The notes below the pieces were generated by a model. The model made no database searches. It was not told where the DNA came from and saw only the letters and a program-made list of their open reading frames with translations. Source: an uncultured Atopobiaceae bacterium (GTDB taxonomy: Bacteria; Actinomycetota; Coriobacteriia; Coriobacteriales; Atopobiaceae). From it: a stretch of 9,008 bases of DNA. Position 1 is the first letter of the stretch. Each line of letters opens with the position of its first letter. Location: NCBI GenBank assembly GCA_905235165.1, contig CAJOKK010000051.1:1-9008 (forward strand), written 5' to 3'. Both the position numbers and the translations under genes were made by a program. This document shows, piece after piece, positions 5,770 to 9,008 of this stretch.

Positions 5770-5868
5770 TACAACCCGATAGGGGAGCTGGCGCACGCCG
5801 GCTGAGAGGTGGCCCATCGCGGCTGCGACCCTCCACCTGATCTGGATAATGCCAGCGTAGGGAGTATG
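5770..5868 (+). promoter_or_regulatory. TPP riboswitch (THI element)
   Basis: The conserved blocks occur in order: AGGGGAGCT (5781-5789), a GCTGGCG/GCCGGC stem and GCTGAGAGG (5801-5809), GACCCT (5827-5832), then ACCTGATCTGGATAATGCCA running on into GCGTAGGGA (5835-5863). Together these are the signature of the thiamine-pyrophosphate aptamer, including the pyrimidine-sensing CTGAGA and the pyrophosphate-binding helix CTGG..CCAG. An intrinsic terminator begins 12 bases after the aptamer, so control is most likely by transcription termination when TPP is bound. Outer ends are approximate because the P1 stem is not obvious. Confidence 0.96.
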
Positions 5869-5879
5869 TCTCATAGTCT

Positions 5880-5911
5880 GGGCCCTGCGCTAACGTGCGG
5901 GGCCCTTTTTT
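5880..5911 (+). terminator. intrinsic terminator, expression platform of the TPP riboswitch
   Basis: GGGCCC (5880-5885) pairs with GGGCCC (5900-5905), and the stem continues inward through TGCGC/GTGCG with two G-U pairs to about 11 bp, capped by a TAAC loop. It is followed directly by six T residues (5906-5911). It lies between the aptamer and the first start codon at 5935, so it would stop transcription of the whole uptake operon. I could not identify the alternative antiterminator pairing by eye. Confidence 0.92.
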
Positions 5912-5934
5912 GTGCCCCATTGAGAGGAACCACC

Positions 5935-6276
5935 ATGAACTGCGCCATTGCCATTCAATACCTGCCTATGGACGCCTCCTCTGATGAGGAGACCTGCCGC
6001 GTCGTCGACGAGGTCATCGCCTGCATCGATGCCTCGGGGCTCGATTACTACGTCGGCCCCTTCGAGACTACCATCGAGGGCCCCTACGACAAGTGCATGG
6101 ACCTGCTGCGCGATTGCCAGCTCGCTGGCGCCAAGGCGGGCTGCACGCACGCCATGACCTACGTCAAGATCGACTTCCGTCCCGACGGCGACGTCATGTC
6201 CACCGAGCACAAGATCGGCAAGTATCATGAGGGCGATCCCGAGTTCGCTCCCGTGTTCAGCGAAGAGATTGCGTAG
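5935..6276 (+). CDS. MTH1187/YkoF-family thiamine-binding protein
   Basis: A 113-residue soluble protein that resembles the MTH1187/YkoF thiamine-binding family. It begins MNCAIAIQYLP, has GPFETTIEG (41-49, the family's loop near the ligand site) and ends in a FRPD..STEHKIGKY segment (81-97). Family members are ferredoxin-fold proteins that bind thiamine or its pyrimidine moiety and usually assemble as oligomers. The ATG at 5935 has GAGAGGA about 7 bases upstream and follows the riboswitch terminator. The open frame extends upstream, but only through riboswitch RNA, so earlier starts are rejected. It lies 4 bases before the ABC permease gene. There is no signal peptide, so it acts in the cytoplasm, perhaps as an acceptor, chaperone or sensor for the imported pyrimidine. 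Its exact role with ThiXYZ is not established here. Confidence 0.85.
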   Translation: MNCAIAIQYLPMDASSDEETCRVVDEVIACIDASGLDYYVGPFETTIEGPYDKCMDLLRDCQLAGAKAGCTHAMTYVKIDFRPDGDVMSTEHKIGKYHEGDPEFAPVFSEEIA

Positions 6277-6280
6277 GTTC

Positions 6281-7099
6281 ATGAGAACCCTGGATTCAGA
6301 GCACGTCTCGTCCTCGCACGTCGCGGCTCCGTCACGGCTCAAGCGCGCGCTTGTCCCCACGCTAACGCTGCTGGCCCTGCTCATCATCTGGCAGCTCGTC
6401 TGTGACCTTGGCCTTATCCCCGCCTTCATGCTGCCCAGCCCGCTTGCGGTCGTCTCGGCGCTTGTTGGTGACGTATCGCTTCTTGCGGGCCACGCGCTCA
6501 CCACGCTGCAGGAGGCCTTGTTCGGTCTTATCATCGGCATCTTGGTTGGTGGCGTCTTTGCCCTGCTCATGGACCGCTTCGAGTTCTTCTACCTAGCCTT
6601 CGAGCCGCTGATGACCGTCTCGCAGACCATCCCCACCATCGCCATCGCCCCCTTGCTCGTGCTGTGGTTTGGCTACGGCCTGCTGCCTAAGGTCCTTCTC
6701 GTCGTTCTCACCACCTTCTTTCCCGTGACGGTTTCGCTCGTCTCCGGCCTTCGCTCGGTCGATTCCGACACCATTGACCTTCTGCGTACCATGGGTGCTT
6801 CCAACTGGCAAATCTACCGCTTTGCCAAGCTACCCGCGGCGGCCGGACAGCTCTACAGCGGCTTGCGCATCTCGGCAACGTACGCCATCGTTGCCGCCGT
6901 TATCGCTGAGTGGCTTGGAGGCACCAGCGGTCTAGGTGTTTATATGACGCGCGTACGAAAGTCCTTTGCATATGACAAGATGTTTGCATCGATCATTGTT
7001 ATCAGCGCGCTGAGCCTTGCGCTCATGGGCCTTGTTGATGGCCTCGAACGTCTTACCATGCCCTGGAAACGGGCAGAAGGGAGCAAGACAAATGACTAG
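6281..7099 (+). CDS. thiX: ABC transporter permease for thiamine pyrimidine precursor (ThiX)
   Basis: A 272-residue inner-membrane permease of the SsuC/TauC/ThiX class. Hydrophobic spans lie at about 23-41, 80-97, 114-131, 135-156, 197-212 and 235-254, giving six helices. The cytoplasmic coupling loop has the EAA-type motif DLLRTMGAS...FAKLPAA (166-187), which docks onto the ATPase. ATG 6281 is preferred over upstream starts because it lies just after the previous stop, though its ribosome-binding site is weak, suggesting translational coupling. The gene ends 8 bases inside the next gene. Its place under a TPP riboswitch and next to a THI5-like binding protein indicates uptake of a hydroxymethylpyrimidine-type precursor such as formylaminopyrimidine, rather than sulfonate, nitrate or taurine. 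Confidence 0.88.
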   Translation: MRTLDSEHVSSSHVAAPSRLKRALVPTLTLLALLIIWQLVCDLGLIPAFMLPSPLAVVSALVGDVSLLAGHALTTLQEALFGLIIGILVGGVFALLMDRFEFFYLAFEPLMTVSQTIPTIAIAPLLVLWFGYGLLPKVLLVVLTTFFPVTVSLVSGLRSVDSDTIDLLRTMGASNWQIYRFAKLPAAAGQLYSGLRISATYAIVAAVIAEWLGGTSGLGVYMTRVRKSFAYDKMFASIIVISALSLALMGLVDGLERLTMPWKRAEGSKTND

Positions 7100-8090
7100 C
7101 AAGAACCTCTCGAGAAGGGCCTTCGTCGCCGCATCTGGTCTTGGTGCCGGTGCCTTGGCGCTTTCTGCCTGCGGATGCTCCGGTAACGTAAAGCCCATCT
7201 CGCTCGTGCTCGACTACGCGCCTAACGTTAACCATACGGGCATCTACGTTGCCCTCAGCAAAGGATACTTTGCGAACGAGAAGGTCGACGTCGAAATCCT
7301 TCCCGTTCCTGAGGATGGCTCTGACGCCTTGATCGGTTCGGGTGGCGCCGATATGGGCTTTACCTATCAAGACTACCTTGCCAACAACCTCACCTCCGAC
7401 GCCCCTATGCCTTATACCGCCGTCGCGGCGGTCGTGCAGCACAACACGAGTGGCATCATGAGCCGTATGGAGGACGGTATCAAGACCCCCAAGGGGTTGG
7501 AGAACCACAAGTACGCAACGTGGAACCTGCCCATCGAACAGGCCACCATCAAGCAGATCGTTGAGGCCGATGGCGGTGACTTCTCCAAGGTCAAGATGGT
7601 TCCCTACACCGTTGACGACGAGGTCATAGGTCTTCGTGGCAACCTCTTTGACGCCGTGTGGGTCTACAAGTGGTGGGCTGTGCAGAACGCCAAGCTGCAG
7701 GGCTATTCCGTCAATTACTTCGGCTTTGCCGACGTGGACCCGGTCTTCGACTACTACACGCCGGTCTTGGCCGTGAACGATGCCTTTGCCGCCGAGAATC
7801 CCGAGAAGGTCAAGGCCTTCCTTCGTGCCGCTAAGCGTGGCTATGAGTTTGCCGCCGAGAATCCCGACGAGGCTGCTGCCATCCTGTGCAACGCGGTGCC
7901 CGAGCTTGACAAGGGCCTCGCCAAGGCCGCGCAGGAGAGCATCTCTGCCGAGTACATCTCCGACGCGGACTCCTGGGGCGTTATCGACCCCACGCGCTGG
8001 GCAAAGTTCTACCAGTGGCTGAACGACAAGAAGCTCGTGGCGCATGAGCTCGACGTCAACGCCGGCTTCACGATGGACTATCTCTCGTGA
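7092..8090 (+). CDS. thiY: pyrimidine-precursor-binding lipoprotein (ThiY, NMT1/THI5-like)
   Basis: A 332-residue extracellular solute-binding lipoprotein. The N-terminus has a twin-arginine-like SRRAFV (7-12), a hydrophobic core and a lipobox LSAC (24-27), so Cys27 would be lipidated. The mature protein starts its NMT1/THI5-like domain with LVLDYAPNVNHTGIYVALSK (38-57), matching the ThiY pattern in which a loop ending in NHTG helps form the pyrimidine pocket. WNLPIE (144-149) and DYYTPVLAV (220-228) are further typical blocks. The cysteine cluster of eukaryotic THI5 suicide enzymes is absent, so this is a transporter subunit. Characterised ThiY binds N-formyl-4-amino-5-aminomethyl-2-methylpyrimidine. 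The start overlaps thiX by 8 bases, with AAGGGAG upstream, and the stop overlaps thiZ by 4. Precise substrate is inferred from operon context. Confidence 0.9.
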   Translation: MTSKNLSRRAFVAASGLGAGALALSACGCSGNVKPISLVLDYAPNVNHTGIYVALSKGYFANEKVDVEILPVPEDGSDALIGSGGADMGFTYQDYLANNLTSDAPMPYTAVAAVVQHNTSGIMSRMEDGIKTPKGLENHKYATWNLPIEQATIKQIVEADGGDFSKVKMVPYTVDDEVIGLRGNLFDAVWVYKWWAVQNAKLQGYSVNYFGFADVDPVFDYYTPVLAVNDAFAAENPEKVKAFLRAAKRGYEFAAENPDEAAAILCNAVPELDKGLAKAAQESISAEYISDADSWGVIDPTRWAKFYQWLNDKKLVAHELDVNAGFTMDYLS

Positions 8091-8857
8091 GCGAAACGCA
8101 GGCCAAAGCCTTCAGCGCCGAACAGCTCTCGCTTTCATGGGATGGGCGAAGGTTCGTGACCCGTGACGTGAGCCTTTCGGTTGACGTGGGGGAGGTGGTC
8201 TGCGTGGTCGGCAAGTCCGGCTGCGGCAAGACCACCATCCTGCATGCCCTCGCGGGACTGATGCGTCCCAGCTCAGGGCGGGTTCTCCTGCATGGGCAGG
8301 ATGTCACGGGCGAACCGGGGCAGGTAAGCTACATGCTCCAGAAGGACCTGCTCCTGCCAAACCTGACGATTCGTGACAACGCCTGCCTGTCGCTTCTGAT
8401 TGCGGGGGAGAGCAAAGCCTCCGCGCATGCCAAGGCGGAGCCCCTCTTTGAGCGCTTCGGCCTTGAGGGAACGCAGGAGCTCTGGCCTTCGCAACTCTCA
8501 GGCGGCATGCGCCAGCGCGCGGCCTTCATGCGCACCTACCTCATGGGCAACGACGTGGTCCTGCTCGACGAGCCCTTCTCGGCGCTTGATGCCATCACGA
8601 GGACCGAGATGCGCGACTGGTACGCCGAGATGGCGCGTGAGCTCGGCCTGGCCTCGGTCATGGTGACGCACGACGTTGATGAGGCTGTGCTGATGTCCGA
8701 CCGCATCTATGTGCTGGTAGGAGACCCAAGGCGTGGCGTCCCAACAACGGTAGGCGCTTGTGTCGAACCCGAGCGTTCTGGCGAGAAGGACTTTCCGCTT
8801 AGCGAAGCCTTCCTCGATGCCAAGCGCTCGGTGCTCTCGGTTCTGGAGAAGAGCTAG
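8087..8857 (+). CDS. thiZ: ABC transporter ATP-binding subunit (ThiZ)
   Basis: A 256-residue ABC ATPase that drives the ThiXY transporter from the cytoplasmic face. All nucleotide-binding motifs are intact: Walker A GKSGCGKTT (42-50), Q-loop Gln85, signature LSGGMRQR (137-144), Walker B VVLLDEP (157-163) with catalytic Glu162, D-loop SALD (165-168) and H-loop His195 in VTHDVDEA. Length is normal for the SsuB/TauB/ThiZ class. It starts at a GTG within a GTGA overlap with thiY, a classic coupled junction, and no better start is nearby. It is the last gene of the operon. The tail (about 220-256) is variable. The thiamine-precursor assignment comes from neighbours and riboswitch, not from the ATPase itself. 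Confidence 0.92.
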   Translation: MSETQAKAFSAEQLSLSWDGRRFVTRDVSLSVDVGEVVCVVGKSGCGKTTILHALAGLMRPSSGRVLLHGQDVTGEPGQVSYMLQKDLLLPNLTIRDNACLSLLIAGESKASAHAKAEPLFERFGLEGTQELWPSQLSGGMRQRAAFMRTYLMGNDVVLLDEPFSALDAITRTEMRDWYAEMARELGLASVMVTHDVDEAVLMSDRIYVLVGDPRRGVPTTVGACVEPERSGEKDFPLSEAFLDAKRSVLSVLEKS

Positions 8858-8863
8858 TTCCAG

Positions 8864-8894
8864 TGAGTCACTTACCGTAGTCCTTTTTGACTCA
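8864..8894 (+). other. 7-bp inverted repeat after thiZ
   Basis: TGAGTCA (8864-8870) and TGACTCA (8888-8894) pair perfectly around a 17-base loop that contains TTTTT. It begins 6 bases after the thiZ stop. The T-run lies in the loop rather than after the stem, so it is not a standard intrinsic terminator. It may be a weak 3' stem or a regulator site for a gene beyond the window. Confidence 0.35.
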
Positions 8895-8955
8895 TTCCGG
8901 AGGGCGGCGCGGGGGCCTGCGCGAACGTTCTGCGGCAGTGAGGAGCGCAGACGCG

Positions 8956-9001
8956 GCGGGAGCGAGGACTTGTCCGAGCGAGCGGAGCGAGCGAGTCCCG
9001 C
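8956..9001. repeat. GC-rich palindromic element with GAGCGAGCG tandem core
   Basis: GCGGGA (8956-8961) pairs with TCCCGC (8996-9001). Inside, GGACTTG (8967-8972 region) can pair with CGAGTCC (8993-8998) in a competing fold, and GGACTTGTCC forms its own small dyad. The core is two back-to-back copies of GAGCGAGCG (8976-8984 and 8985-8993). Composition is unlike the adjacent genes and there is no sensible frame. Short GC-rich elements of this type are often dispersed intergenic repeats. Whether it recurs in this genome cannot be seen from one window. Confidence 0.4.
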
Positions 9002-9008
9002 AGCTGCC

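Noticed and set aside
5809..5934. Longer start for the thiamine-binding protein gene
   Set aside because: The extra codons lie in the TPP aptamer and terminator. The ATG at 5935 has a proper ribosome-binding site and matches the family's N-terminus.
7053..8045. 330-codon minus-strand frame opposite thiY
   Set aside because: The plus strand encodes a complete ThiY with signal peptide and domain. The antisense frame has no recognisable domain or start signal.
8941..9008. CRISPR-like repeat or coding tail at the right end
   Set aside because: The 9-bp units are back-to-back without spacers and there is no open frame with sensible composition.

Overview
The window reads as GC-rich chromosomal DNA of a Gram-positive anaerobe. 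A member of the actinobacterial class Coriobacteriia (Collinsella, Olsenella or Eggerthella relatives) is my best guess. It rests on high GC at third codon positions, a lipoprotein-type solute-binding protein, ATC-hydrolase-family genes and a DUF6110-like/P-type ATPase pair. No rRNA, tRNA, insertion sequence, phage gene or CRISPR array is visible.

Region 1 (1-2668, minus strand) is an operon. It has a recognisable promoter, a 98-aa glycine-rich DUF6110-like protein, a 722-aa P1B-type ATPase without classical metal-binding cysteines at its N-terminus, and the first 41 codons of a third gene that leaves the window. A small membrane-associated protein followed by an ATPase with an arginine-rich N-terminus and an SCA[IL]KLSTP membrane motif resembles the FezA/FezB core of ferrosome (iron organelle) loci. 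That link is inference.

Region 2 (about 2669-3214) has no convincing intact gene. It holds a weak 125-codon open frame that may be a gene remnant, and a perfect 12-bp inverted repeat (3135-3164) that looks like a repressor operator, possibly of the DtxR/IdeR/MntR type.

Region 3 (3215-5599, plus strand) is a short operon. It encodes a possible 63-aa single-span membrane protein, an ATC-hydrolase-family protein, and a 529-aa protein in which a second complete ATC-hydrolase-like domain is fused to a ketopantoate-reductase-like Rossmann protein. The substrate is unknown. This is the least understood part of the window.

Region 4 (5600-8857, plus strand) is a thiamine-precursor uptake operon. A TPP riboswitch with a textbook intrinsic terminator precedes an MTH1187/YkoF-type thiamine-binding protein, then the ABC permease ThiX, the Tat-like lipoprotein ThiY and the ATPase ThiZ. 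The genes abut or overlap by a few bases, so they are probably translationally coupled. TPP binding should terminate transcription and shut off uptake.

Region 5 (8858-9008) is intergenic. It holds a 7-bp inverted repeat and a GC-rich GAGCGAGCG tandem/palindromic element that may be a dispersed genomic repeat.
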